The translations under genes and the position numbers were made by a program. A model generated the notes under the pieces. It was not told the origin of the DNA and searched no databases. It saw nothing but the letters and a program-made list of their open reading frames with translations. DNA of 64,000 nt from Bacteroides intestinalis. GTDB taxonomy: Bacteria > Bacteroidota > Bacteroidia > Bacteroidales > Bacteroidaceae. This document shows, in pieces, positions 46,783 through 56,632 of the stretch. How positions within the stretch are numbered: the stretch's first letter is position 1; each line of letters starts with the position of its first letter. Where the stretch lies: NCBI RefSeq assembly GCF_902364365.1, contig NZ_CABJDN010000003.1, forward strand, positions 558,001 through 622,000, in the 5' to 3' direction.

Positions 46783-48018
46783 TTATCCCAAGAACGAGAT
46801 CAGCACACCCGCAGCCACTGCCGAACCGATAACACCGGAGATATTACTGGACATACAGTAATTCAACACATGGTTCTTCGGATCATACTTCGTAGCAATC
46901 TCATTGCACACACGGCTTGCCATAGGCACAGCACTCAGACCTGTTGCACCAATCAGCGGATTTATTTTCTTCTTGCTGAACAGGTTGAACAGCTTCACAA
47001 AGAAGATACCACCTGTAATGGAAAGTGCAAATGCAAGGAAACCACCAATAACAATACCAATAGTTGTCCAGTTCAGGAATGCTTCGCTTGTCATAGTTGC
47101 ACCTACACTCAATCCTAAGAAAATAGTTGCCGCATTCATAATGCTATTGGCAGCTGCATCAAACAAACGGCTGGTATCCGCACCGATTTCCTTAATCAGG
47201 TTACCGAACATCAACATACCAATCAAAGGCACTGCCGTCGGTACAAAGAGAGCGACAACCGTAGTCACTGCTATCGGGAAAATGATTTTCAGTACACGCA
47301 GATTCTTGATTTCCGTCTTCGAAGGATAGAGTTTCTCCTGCTCCTTCATATTGATCATCAATTCCTTCTTAGAGCAGAACAACTTCACTACCAACGGAAT
47401 AATCACCGGAACCAACGCCATGTAAGAATAGGCGGCAATAGCAATCGGACCCAATAAATGCGGAGCCAACTTGATAGTCGTAAAAATTGCAGTCGGACCA
47501 TCAGCACCACCAATAATGCCAAGAGCACCTGCTTCCTGCGGCGTGAAACCGATCATCACCGCACACAACAGTACCGTAAAGATACCCAACTGTGCTGCTG
47601 CTCCAAAGATAGAGAGACGCAGGTTGCGAAGCATTGGTCCGAAATCCGTCAAAGCACCCACACCCATAAAGATGATGGGCGGCAAGAAGCCTGTCTTAAT
47701 CAACATATAGTAGATGAAGTTCATCAATCCCAAGTCATGTGCAATTTCATGCAACGGCATTTCCCAGATGTTCTTCAATACCCCATTTACCATTACCATT
47801 CCGTTTTCATCTGCTTGAATGACCCCCATATCGCCACCGGGAAAGTTGGCGATAAGTACACCAAAAGCGATGGGCACCAGCAACAACGGTTCGTAGTGCT
47901 TCTTGATACCCAAGTACAGCAGAATGAAAGCAATGGCATACATCACCAGAAACGACGGGTCGGCAATGATATTGCTGAACGCCGTCATATCATAGAGTTT
48001 TGCAAATATTTCTTCCAT
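46783..48018 (-). CDS. oadB: Sodium-ion-translocating decarboxylase beta subunit
   Basis: A 411-residue very hydrophobic membrane protein with about nine to eleven helices. The hallmark IIGGADGPTAIFTTIKLAP (about residue 165) contains the membrane Asp that couples Na+ export to decarboxylation. The C-terminus has SNISGVIGSAVAAGV, also typical. In the complex, the beta subunit decarboxylates carboxybiotin and pumps Na+. It starts 6 bp after the oadA stop. Confidence 0.93.
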   Translation of the reverse strand: MEEIFAKLYDMTAFSNIIADPSFLVMYAIAFILLYLGIKKHYEPLLLVPIAFGVLIANFPGGDMGVIQADENGMVMVNGVLKNIWEMPLHEIAHDLGLMNFIYYMLIKTGFLPPIIFMGVGALTDFGPMLRNLRLSIFGAAAQLGIFTVLLCAVMIGFTPQEAGALGIIGGADGPTAIFTTIKLAPHLLGPIAIAAYSYMALVPVIIPLVVKLFCSKKELMINMKEQEKLYPSKTEIKNLRVLKIIFPIAVTTVVALFVPTAVPLIGMLMFGNLIKEIGADTSRLFDAAANSIMNAATIFLGLSVGATMTSEAFLNWTTIGIVIGGFLAFALSITGGIFFVKLFNLFSKKKINPLIGATGLSAVPMASRVCNEIATKYDPKNHVLNYCMSSNISGVIGSAVAAGVLISFLG

Positions 48019-48024
48019 CGCTGT

Positions 48025-49860
48025 TTATCCTATCTTCATTAATACATCATCTTCTGAAACAGTGTCCCCTGGAGTGGCACAAATAGCCGTAATTGTTCCG
48101 TCAAAGTCGGCACGGATGGCATTGTATGTCTTCATAGCTTCAATGTAGCAAAGCAAGTCACCTTTCTTCACCTTGTCGCCCACTTTCACCGGAGTCTCTT
48201 GTGCATTCTTCGTCAGGAAGAACTTACCTTCTAACGGAGCGATCACATCCTGACCTTCGCCTACGGGAGCTTCCACTTTTGCAGTAGCATTTGCCGGTAG
48301 GTCAATATCACCATAAGCCACCGTTACGCGATAAGCCTGTCCATCCACCTGTACGGTAAGCGTTTTCGGTTTGGCGTCATCCAACGGAGACTTATTAAGT
48401 TCCGCTTTCCGCTTTTCCACGTCTGCCAAGAAGTCTTCTTTCGCCTTACCACTCTTATATGCTTCGTATTGTGCCGGATGCATGGCATATTCGAAGAGTT
48501 CTTCATCATCTTCACCCAAATCCCATTTGTTCTCTTTCATCATCTTACGATACTTGTCGAGTGCATCCGGATAATTATCCTGCGGGTTTCCGGTGAAGAA
48601 CTTACGACCTTCACGTTCGGCTTTCTCTACGAGTTCAGGAGCCAATGTACCCGGCAATTTACCTGCTTTACCCAACAGCATATCCCAGATATCATCAGCA
48701 ATCATACCCCAACGTTCCTTGCCTTTTTCCATAGCAATCACGTTCATCATCGCCAGATTCTTAACATACTGGCTGAACGGAGTTACCAACGGAGGATAAC
48801 CTACACGCGGCCATACATAAGCCACTTCATTGAACAGCTTGATAAGCAACTGATCCTGCGTCATAAACGGCAAGTTACGTTTCGCCTTATATTTATTGAT
48901 AGATTCCAGATTGGATTCCAAGTCAGCCATCAAGCTACCCATCATACCACCCGGAAGTCCCGGACCGATCAACAGGGAGTTCATCAAGCGATTCTTCGGA
49001 CTGATGTACAAACCGAGGAAATCATCCATAAATTCCTGAATCAATGCACGCACTTTCATGTATGCTTCCATATTCACCTCAGGAACCTGGAAACCTGCAT
49101 CTTTCAGCATAGCCTGCACACTCAGCAAGTCAGCGTGTCCCGTACCCCATGACAACGGTTCCATGCCCACGTCAATATAATCGCAACCAGCCTCGCAAAC
49201 TTCGAGGATGCTTGCCATATTGAAACCGGGACCTGCATGACTATGGTATTGAATAGGAATTTCGGGATGTGCAGCCTTGATATTGGCTACGATCTTGCCC
49301 AATGATACCGGGCGTCCGATACCTGCCATATCCTTGATACAGATTTCATCAGCACCCAGCTTGATCAGTTCCAATGCCATATTGGTGTAATACTCCACCG
49401 TATGGATGGGAGAATGAGTGATACAAAGTGAACACTGGGAAATCATTCCCGCTTCTTTTGCATAAGTGATAGAGGGAGCAATATTGCGAACATCATTCAA
49501 TCCGCAGAATGTACGCGTGATATCTGTTCCCTGAACTTTCTTTACTTTATAAAACAGCTTACGCACATCGGCAGGCACGGGACTCATGCGAAGACCATTC
49601 AACGCGCGGTCCAACATATGAGTTTGTATACCGGCTTCGTGGAACGGTTTCGTCCATGCACGTACAGCTTTATTAGGATTTTCACCAAACAATAAATTTA
49701 CCTGTTCAAAACCTCCGCCATTGGTTTCTACGCGGGCAAAACAGCCCATTTCAACGATAGCTGGAGCAACCTTTACCAGCTGGTCTACACGGGGCACATA
49801 TTTTCCGGCACTCTGCCACATGTCCCTGAAAACCAGACTGAACTTAATTTCCTTTTTCAT
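48025..49860 (-). CDS. oadA: Oxaloacetate decarboxylase alpha subunit (biotin carboxyltransferase)
   Basis: 611 residues. An N-terminal carboxyltransferase TIM barrel (about 1-300), with the metal-site HSHAG, is followed by a conserved carboxylase domain (about 310-470), a variable linker (about 470-520) and a C-terminal biotinyl domain with Lys577 in IEAMKT as the biotinylation site. The subunit transfers CO2 from oxaloacetate to biotin in the cytoplasm, making pyruvate. Biotin-dependent relatives with other acids exist, but the oadG and oadB neighbours support oxaloacetate. It lies 37 bp after oadG. Confidence 0.92.
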   Translation of the reverse strand: MKKEIKFSLVFRDMWQSAGKYVPRVDQLVKVAPAIVEMGCFARVETNGGGFEQVNLLFGENPNKAVRAWTKPFHEAGIQTHMLDRALNGLRMSPVPADVRKLFYKVKKVQGTDITRTFCGLNDVRNIAPSITYAKEAGMISQCSLCITHSPIHTVEYYTNMALELIKLGADEICIKDMAGIGRPVSLGKIVANIKAAHPEIPIQYHSHAGPGFNMASILEVCEAGCDYIDVGMEPLSWGTGHADLLSVQAMLKDAGFQVPEVNMEAYMKVRALIQEFMDDFLGLYISPKNRLMNSLLIGPGLPGGMMGSLMADLESNLESINKYKAKRNLPFMTQDQLLIKLFNEVAYVWPRVGYPPLVTPFSQYVKNLAMMNVIAMEKGKERWGMIADDIWDMLLGKAGKLPGTLAPELVEKAEREGRKFFTGNPQDNYPDALDKYRKMMKENKWDLGEDDEELFEYAMHPAQYEAYKSGKAKEDFLADVEKRKAELNKSPLDDAKPKTLTVQVDGQAYRVTVAYGDIDLPANATAKVEAPVGEGQDVIAPLEGKFFLTKNAQETPVKVGDKVKKGDLLCYIEAMKTYNAIRADFDGTITAICATPGDTVSEDDVLMKIG

Positions 49861-49897
49861 ACTAAATAAATAGGTGTGTGTTTTTTATTAAAGATTA

Positions 49898-50158
49898 TCA
49901 TTTTATTTTCTCGACCTTGGCTACTTTACCTTTGCCTTGTGTCACCACTGTTACAGCGGCACTGATAGCAGCCAAAATGTTTCCGGGAATTGCGGCAGGA
50001 CTTTGCGCACCTTTCTTATCCGGCACCACCTCTTCAGGGGCGTATTTGTTTACCAGAAGAATAAGTCCTTTACCTAAGTAGATTACAATCAGCAGGATAG
50101 CGAACACTGTCGTCATACCTACCACCATCAGCAGAAGCGCTGTGTTGAGATTTTCCAT
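49898..50158 (-). CDS. oadG: OadG-type gamma subunit
   Basis: An 86-residue protein with one N-terminal membrane helix (about 9-28, LLMVVGMTTVFAILLIVIYL) followed by a short polar tail rich in Pro, Ala and Lys. It matches the small OadG subunit that holds alpha and beta together. It is the first gene of the oadGAB set on the minus strand. Confidence 0.85.
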   Translation of the reverse strand: MENLNTALLLMVVGMTTVFAILLIVIYLGKGLILLVNKYAPEEVVPDKKGAQSPAAIPGNILAAISAAVTVVTQGKGKVAKVEKIK

Positions 50159-50261
50159 ATTATAAATTATTAGTTATTCGGTCTGTTTTGCAAAAAATCG
50201 TCCGAAATTACGGATTTTCGATGAATTAAAACAGAAAAATAACACTAAAAGATGCTAAAAC

Positions 50262-50307
50262 GAAAGTTTCCATGTTTTCCCTCCAAGCGGAGAGATAGCA
50301 TGGAAAC
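50262..50307 (-). terminator. Terminator after the HU gene
   Basis: GTTTCCATG (50266-50274) pairs with CATGGAAAC (50299-50307). An inner CTCCAAGCGGAG stem adds stability, and the minus-strand tail TTTCGTTTTAG is T-rich. It lies 56 bp past the HU stop. Confidence 0.65.
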
Positions 50308-50362
50308 CATCTGTCACAAGTCATGAAATATCAGAAGTTACCAACTTACCGGAACCGGGAGA

Positions 50363-50857
50363 TTAGCCCAGCGGATCGCCCTCGATGCCGCCGTCGCCGC
50401 CGGCGGAGCCGCCCTGATTACCACCATTACCTCCATCGATATTACCACCGTTGGCAAGCTTCTCTATGTCCGTCCAGTCAACATCTACATCCACCATAGA
50501 GCGAGTAGTTATCTTCTTGCTACTACTGCGTTTCACTTCGGGAATGAAACGTACACGTATGCCATTAATCTGTGCCGAACTCACCTCAGCAGGCGTAGTA
50601 ACTCCCTGTTTGTTCGTAGCTGTGGTATAGTAGAAAGTACCTACCCCCTCAATCTTCACCGTACGCCCCATAGCCATGTAATCGGCCATCACACTTCCCA
50701 GGTTTTTCAGCACGGCATACGTGTCACCACGGGTGACGGTAGATTGCAAGGACAGTTTGTCAGCCACTTTGTCTGTAGAAATAGGTATACCGATAGTAAT
50801 TGCTTTCGGATACCACAAATCATTCAGTTTCGATTGAAATTTCTTGTAAAATGCCAT
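50363..50857 (-). CDS. HU-HIG family DNA-binding protein with glycine-rich tail
   Basis: A 164-residue Bacteroidales HU-like protein. The N-terminal HU domain (about 1-120) has the conserved GRTVKIEGVGTFYYT beta-arm segment and an IRVRFIPEVKRS strand. Residues about 135-164 are a flexible tail rich in Gly, Asn and Asp (GGNIDGGNGG...). Such proteins bind DNA non-specifically in the nucleoid; the tail may affect self-association. It stands alone; a TAACTTTG -7 element lies at 50981-50988. Confidence 0.85.
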   Translation of the reverse strand: MAFYKKFQSKLNDLWYPKAITIGIPISTDKVADKLSLQSTVTRGDTYAVLKNLGSVMADYMAMGRTVKIEGVGTFYYTTATNKQGVTTPAEVSSAQINGIRVRFIPEVKRSSSKKITTRSMVDVDVDWTDIEKLANGGNIDGGNGGNQGGSAGGDGGIEGDPLG

Positions 50858-51282
50858 AATAATAATGTTTTAAATGATTAATAATGTATATATGATTTCT
50901 CTTGTCTCACCCGAGAAGCAGAAGCTTTCACCGTGAGGCCTCAACGATTCAACCATCTGCTTTTCTCAAATTCGATGTTGCAAAGTTAGGGTGGATAGCA
51001 AGAGAAAACAAGAAAATGGCATCTACAATCATTTCGCACAAACTCTTCATAAACAACACATTACAGAATACATATCTCTACAAGGGAGAAAAAACAAAGA
51101 AACAGGGGAAACCAAAATATTCTGGCAATCTCTACAAGCAAGAGGTGTAAAGCACTGATAATGAATGATAGCATTCAAAGTAGTCTCTACAACAAGGAAA
51201 TAGCCATTCATAATTGCATAACCAATGTAGTCAGTGAATATTTCAAATCTTTATCATATACTTCAACCACTGCCATACATTT
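50858..51282. other. Intergenic region upstream of the HU gene
   Basis: About 425 bp. It holds the likely HU promoter: -7 TAACTTTG as complement of 50981-50988 and a weak -33 TTG as complement of 51009-51011, 20 bp apart. An 82-codon plus-strand frame at 50902 has a poor start context and lysine-rich low-complexity content; I see no gene in it. Confidence 0.45.
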
Positions 51283-54200
51283 TTAAAGACTATCTTTTTG
51301 CTGAGTATTTTCATCTATTATTTTACTGAACGCATCGGCACAGCTTTTGATGTCTTTGTACTCCTGAAGCTTTTTCCCGTCAAGCCCTTCAGGTGACCAA
51401 TCTCCAATATTCTTTGCATAAATACCTTGATTTAACCGTTCCAATAAGTCCATATTAAAAGGTACAGAAATATTTAATAGTTGCATCCCATCAATAATTC
51501 TTTTAAAATAAACGTAATCACCATCAATAATGAATCCTTTATCAGCTGCTATACGGTAAATTGCCTCCCAGTGCCGTTGCTTGGAGAAAGCCGATTTCTT
51601 AGGATTATACCCCAGAAGCTTAACAATGCACTTCCTGAGTATTTCAATTCGCTTTTCTTCTGGCAATTTTCTGATATCAATAGTTTCTGCAGCTACACCA
51701 GAATAATTTTCATCATTAGTAACGGAATAAAGTCTACAGCTACGATGTGCACTTACATCATGACCCGCCATTTCCAAATCGGTGATAGAGGCTCCTGTAG
51801 CATAGAAATACATTGAAATAATTATACTGATGGCAGTATCTACTTCCTGTTCAGAAGCAGTAGGCGAAATATGCGATTCATCATTACGCCAACCCTTAAT
51901 TAACATTAGGTATTGATACAATTGCTGTTTGGCTACATCAGTACTAAATTTCAAGTTCCAAAGGCATCTATGAGCATAGATTACATTTTTCCATGTCACA
52001 TCCTCACCTTCGTTTCGTGCAGGTACACCACTGTTATGCATCAAGTAATATAGTTTTTTAAGGTAGGCTTCATATTTGGTCACAAGCAAATTGAATGCCA
52101 CAAACTTATCTACTATGGTTACTTTCTTTCCATATAGATTATTGAAAGCCCTATTGATGAACAACCCCACATTGTCAAGCGATTCAACGGATTCCTTACC
52201 AATCACATAGAATACGCTATTTAGCACTTCTTCTATGGAACGCATTTGCGGAAGTACTCCACTTAAAGTCGTTGTCAGTATATCTTTTACTTTTGCTTTT
52301 ACGATATCAATGTCGAAAGACTGCTCTCTTTCGGTTTCTTGTGAATTTTCTAAAACCACAACGGATTGTTCCGTTAATGATTTCTGACTGATTGTATCAG
52401 TAGAGTAATTTTCATCTTCATTCAGATAGGCTTTTAGGATACGCTCTCTACAGCTTCCGTCAAGGATAAACTCTCTAAGTATCTTATCAATTTTGGGCAT
52501 AACCATGCGTGCAGGAACTTCCACACCTTCTGTTTTGGTAAGGAACTCACGAGTCTTAGCCATATTCAAGGTTAACTTCAGATTATCAAATTGGCTATAC
52601 TCATTTAAGTTTTGTTCCGTAATGTCTCTGTTCATGATATGTTCCAACTGACTGGCATTTATACCTGTAGCTTCTACTAAAATCATTATCTGCTTGTGTA
52701 GCTCACGGAGTTGATATTCTATGATATAGTCATAGATAGTTTTGCCTGGGGCAAGATGCAAATCACCCGATTGAATGTCGTGCAGTATCACCATTGCCGT
52801 TCGTTGGTCTTTCTGCGAAAGTGAGGCAAATGTTTTATGCAGCTCTTTAAAAGCCTCTTTCGTAAGTTCGCTACCAGGACCAGTAGTATAAAGGTTTTTG
52901 ATGAACTTCACAAACTTCGAGTTGATATATTCCGCATCTATGGTGCCCGTACCGGTTTCGGTGATATAAGTATCGATAGGATAGTCAAAATCGTTGGCTT
53001 CACCGCCACCTTCTCTACCTTCAAACAACTCGCGATAGCGTTGTAACAAAATTAAATAGGTCTGCTCATCAAGCTCCATTCTTACATAAGTATAAGTATC
53101 ACCATGCTGAAATTCATACTTGACTTTATCCCATAAGAATCCTTGCAGTTTAGCAGCTTCGAGTAGATGAGTCATCTGGCTGAAGTCCTTAGCAAACATA
53201 TTGCGGTCTTCACGAGTATCGGGCAACCGTTCAAAGTTGGCTATCCGGTGTGATTGGAATATGTCGCATATATGCAGGAAACGTTGGTTGATATTAACCA
53301 AATTACTTTCTAACTTATCTACAAACACACCAAGCGGGCGATCCACATATACCTCAAGCGCATCGTTAATATTCTGCTGCATAGTGTATGGGAATGTGTA
53401 GTAGCGGATAATGCCAAAAGGTTTATCAGGTCCAAACAAGCGGTTGGTGCGCGAGAAAGCTTGGATGATGTCCACATACTTCATCAGCTTATCCACATAG
53501 AGTGTATTCACCCATTTTGAATCGTAGCCGGTAAGCATCTGCGTAACCACAATGAGTAAATCTATCTGCTGATTGTGGTCATGCTCTATACCAAGATAGG
53601 GCTTTTTGTGAGCCAATCGTTTTGCCACATCTTTCTTATATTTAGCGTAAGTAGAAAGCTGAAAAGAGGTGTGATATTTATCATTATAATCTTTAAGTAT
53701 TTCCAATAATGCATCTTCCTTGGCGATTCCTTCATTGGAATTGTCGATATTATTGTCGAACACAGTTACCACATTCAACGAGGGATATTGCGCTTTGAAT
53801 AGTTTATAGTAAGCTATAGCTTCCGGTATATTTTGTGTAGCCAATATTCCATGAAACTTGTCGTTCTTGCTTAGCCGGACACGACTTTTTATAATATCGG
53901 CCGCTACAGCTTGGTGATGAATGGGCTGTTGATAGATATCGTTGGGAAGATAATATTCTATACCATGTTTTGTCTCACCGCCTTCAGTGTAAGTTCTGGG
54001 CATCTGCAACTCATTGACAAATTTATTGTAGATTGCCATTTTCTCCTCGTCACCTTCAATCTCTTCGATGCGCTTCACTCTTAACTGAGCAAATGCAGCT
54101 TTTTCGCGTAGTTCGTTGTCATCGTAGGTGTTTATGCGATAAGGATCAAATCCAAGTACGTTATGATCGGGGATGCCATTGGCAATGGTGTATTTATGAA

Positions 54201-55584
54201 GCATATCGCCGAAAAGCGTTTCGGTCATGATTTCGTTGTGGGCATTTTCTTCAAACACCGGCGTACCTGTGAAGCCAAAAAGCAACGCACGAGGAAATGT
54301 ATTCTTAATGTCGATAAGCATATCGCCAAATACGCTTCTATGACATTCGTCTATAATAAATACCAATCGTTTACGTCCGATGCTATCTATTTCGGCCTGT
54401 GAAATGCCATGTTCGCTGTTAACATGCGACATTTTTTGGATAGAGGTCACAATCAAGCGGTCATCGTTATCAGTACTTTGCAGTTTGCTGACCAGAATGG
54501 CAGTATTCTGTGTGTCTTGTATTACATCAGATTCTCCGGCAAAGCCACGATATTCATCAAGCGACTGTATGCTCAGCTCAATACGATCCATAAGGAATAC
54601 CACTTTGTCCGCATCGCCTGAGTTAGCTATCAGTTGTGCCGATTTAAAGCTGGTCATGGTTTTGCCAGACCCTGTTGTATGCCAGATGAAGCCTCCACGA
54701 TGTTGGTGCGTATCCCAATTGGTTTTATGGGTCACATCACTTATCTTATTGACTGCAAAATATTGATAACTGCGAAGTACTTTCAGCGTCTTGTCTTTAT
54801 CGTCCGCAATGGTGTAATATCCCACAAGCTGGTGGGCCATAGGAATACTTAACAGATCGGATACAACTCTTCGCCAATCACTAACGATGGTATTATTGAA
54901 ATCCTCCCAATGAAAATAATATTCAGGTTTAAAGTTTTCTTCCAGTCCGGGATTGGCAAAGTAAAGCGTCTCTTCAGGAGTCATTGCAACAAATATCTGT
55001 ACCATCTTAAAAATGCCACTGCCAAATACACCTTCGTGGGTATAGCGTTTGATCTGAAAAGTAGCTTGGCTCACATCCACTTTCGAACGTTTCAGTTCAA
55101 TGTGGATAACAGGCATACCATTGATCAATAGCATCACATCGCCTCGCCGGTCTCCACCTAAAGGGTGTGAAGTTCTGAAACGAGGCTGGCGTACTATCTG
55201 ATAACGGCTTTGTCCGGCACTGATTTCACGAGCGTCGAATATTTTGAGATATACCTCTTTACCACAATTATTCGTATCCATAGGATTATCACGTTTGATA
55301 CATACCTGCCCGCCATTAATAAGTCTGTTCATGGCGTATGGATTGTCGCAACGATTCACCTGGTCGATGATTTGCTGCATCTCACTCGTAGTAAGCGTAG
55401 CATTACCCAGTCGGTTGATGTCTCTATTATTATCAAAGATTATATTGGCCCAGTTTTGTATCAGATCTGCTTCACTGGGTTGCATTATTACCTCCTTCTC
55501 CCATCCGTGGTGGGGAAGCAAATCAACAAGTGCCTGTTCAAAAGCACTTTCTTTGATGAAGAATTGCGTATTGTCGTTTGGCAT
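51283..55584 (-). CDS. hsdR: Type I restriction endonuclease R subunit
   Basis: 1433 residues. The N-terminal nuclease domain shows GDVMLLINGMPVIHIELK (148-165), the D...ExK core. Two RecA-like helicase motor domains follow, with Walker A TTGSGKTM (303-310) and DECHRS (412-417), then an SF2 motif VI-like segment (QAFSRTNR). A long helical C-terminus probably contacts the methylase core. The protein translocates DNA from bound unmethylated sites and cuts where complexes collide. It is the last gene of the hsdMS-rhuM-hsdR set, 35 bp after rhuM. Confidence 0.93.
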   Translation of the reverse strand: MPNDNTQFFIKESAFEQALVDLLPHHGWEKEVIMQPSEADLIQNWANIIFDNNRDINRLGNATLTTSEMQQIIDQVNRCDNPYAMNRLINGGQVCIKRDNPMDTNNCGKEVYLKIFDAREISAGQSRYQIVRQPRFRTSHPLGGDRRGDVMLLINGMPVIHIELKRSKVDVSQATFQIKRYTHEGVFGSGIFKMVQIFVAMTPEETLYFANPGLEENFKPEYYFHWEDFNNTIVSDWRRVVSDLLSIPMAHQLVGYYTIADDKDKTLKVLRSYQYFAVNKISDVTHKTNWDTHQHRGGFIWHTTGSGKTMTSFKSAQLIANSGDADKVVFLMDRIELSIQSLDEYRGFAGESDVIQDTQNTAILVSKLQSTDNDDRLIVTSIQKMSHVNSEHGISQAEIDSIGRKRLVFIIDECHRSVFGDMLIDIKNTFPRALLFGFTGTPVFEENAHNEIMTETLFGDMLHKYTIANGIPDHNVLGFDPYRINTYDDNELREKAAFAQLRVKRIEEIEGDEEKMAIYNKFVNELQMPRTYTEGGETKHGIEYYLPNDIYQQPIHHQAVAADIIKSRVRLSKNDKFHGILATQNIPEAIAYYKLFKAQYPSLNVVTVFDNNIDNSNEGIAKEDALLEILKDYNDKYHTSFQLSTYAKYKKDVAKRLAHKKPYLGIEHDHNQQIDLLIVVTQMLTGYDSKWVNTLYVDKLMKYVDIIQAFSRTNRLFGPDKPFGIIRYYTFPYTMQQNINDALEVYVDRPLGVFVDKLESNLVNINQRFLHICDIFQSHRIANFERLPDTREDRNMFAKDFSQMTHLLEAAKLQGFLWDKVKYEFQHGDTYTYVRMELDEQTYLILLQRYRELFEGREGGGEANDFDYPIDTYITETGTGTIDAEYINSKFVKFIKNLYTTGPGSELTKEAFKELHKTFASLSQKDQRTAMVILHDIQSGDLHLAPGKTIYDYIIEYQLRELHKQIMILVEATGINASQLEHIMNRDITEQNLNEYSQFDNLKLTLNMAKTREFLTKTEGVEVPARMVMPKIDKILREFILDGSCRERILKAYLNEDENYSTDTISQKSLTEQSVVVLENSQETEREQSFDIDIVKAKVKDILTTTLSGVLPQMRSIEEVLNSVFYVIGKESVESLDNVGLFINRAFNNLYGKKVTIVDKFVAFNLLVTKYEAYLKKLYYLMHNSGVPARNEGEDVTWKNVIYAHRCLWNLKFSTDVAKQQLYQYLMLIKGWRNDESHISPTASEQEVDTAISIIISMYFYATGASITDLEMAGHDVSAHRSCRLYSVTNDENYSGVAAETIDIRKLPEEKRIEILRKCIVKLLGYNPKKSAFSKQRHWEAIYRIAADKGFIIDGDYVYFKRIIDGMQLLNISVPFNMDLLERLNQGIYAKNIGDWSPEGLDGKKLQEYKDIKSCADAFSKIIDENTQQKDSL

Positions 55585-55619
55585 ATAGCTTTGGGCATTT
55601 ATAGGTTATACATACAAGA

Positions 55620-56615
55620 CTATTTCTTTCCTTTAACTTTTTTGTTCAATATCTTTATATTATCCAGATAGGCTTGTTCTACGGGAGAAAGTGTACGGAC
55701 ATCAAACTTCCTATATTCCTTTTCCGCTTTTTCCATGGCCTGCTCATGACTGACGGTTCCACAACCATTCAAGAGTTGTTCTCCCGTAGAGGAAAGGATT
55801 GCTTCAAGATGCTGAATATAATCTTTCATATACATAGCCCGATGCTTCATGGCTTGCACTTCGGCAAAATCGAAATATCCGGAAACTAAATTATTCAGAA
55901 CTTTCAATTCTTCTTCGCTTAAGTAATTCTTCGCTATTTTGGCATCGCGCAATGTAGGATGGTCTCCCTTGAAAGAGGTCAGTCCCATCATGTATTGATC
56001 TGCATCTGCCCGTTCATAAATCACTTCGGCGGCAGTATGCCCATGAGCGGCAAAATGCAGTTTGTTTTGCACTATTTTGAAGAATTCGATGGATACATCA
56101 GAACGTGGGTCATAATCAATCGCCGTAGCATAAATATCGAGCACCTGTCGATACATCACTTTTTCTGATGAACGAATGTCGCGTATGCGGTCGAGCAGTT
56201 CTTTCCAATAACCTCCTCCTCCCGTTTGTTTCAATCGTTCATCATCCATAGTGAAGCCCTTGATGATATATTCTTTAAGACGTGCCGTCGCCCAAATTCT
56301 AAAATGGGTGCCTTGTATTGATTTCACTCTATATCCAACAGATATGATTACGTCCAGATTGTAATACAAGGTCTCGTATGATTTCCCATCTGCGGCAGTT
56401 GTTCGGATTTTCCGAACAACTGAATCACGCTGTAGTTCTCCTTCTTCAAATACGTTTTTAATATGTTCGCTAATGGTTGATTTCGACTTGTCGAACAACT
56501 CACAAATTTGCTGTTGTGTGAGCCATACGGTATCTTCGTCCATCCGCACCTCTATGTGCGTCTGCCCGTCCTCACTCTGATAGATGATGATATTGCTCTT
56601 ATCCTTTTCTTCCAT
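55620..56615 (-). CDS. rhuM: RhuM-family protein
   Basis: A 331-residue member of the Virulence_RhuM family. The N-terminal half has a winged-HTH-like segment (VWLTQQQICELFDKSKSTISEHI, about 30-52) and the YYNLDVIISVGYRV motif (about 85-98). The C-terminal half has a Fic-like HGHTAAEV segment (about 194-201). RhuM genes are often found inside type I restriction operons, but the biochemical role is unknown. It lies between hsdMS (17-bp gap) and hsdR (35-bp gap), so all three are probably on one transcript. Confidence 0.85.
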   Translation of the reverse strand: MEEKDKSNIIIYQSEDGQTHIEVRMDEDTVWLTQQQICELFDKSKSTISEHIKNVFEEGELQRDSVVRKIRTTAADGKSYETLYYNLDVIISVGYRVKSIQGTHFRIWATARLKEYIIKGFTMDDERLKQTGGGGYWKELLDRIRDIRSSEKVMYRQVLDIYATAIDYDPRSDVSIEFFKIVQNKLHFAAHGHTAAEVIYERADADQYMMGLTSFKGDHPTLRDAKIAKNYLSEEELKVLNNLVSGYFDFAEVQAMKHRAMYMKDYIQHLEAILSSTGEQLLNGCGTVSHEQAMEKAEKEYRKFDVRTLSPVEQAYLDNIKILNKKVKGKK

Positions 56616-56632
56616 TTTATTGAATTGTTTCG

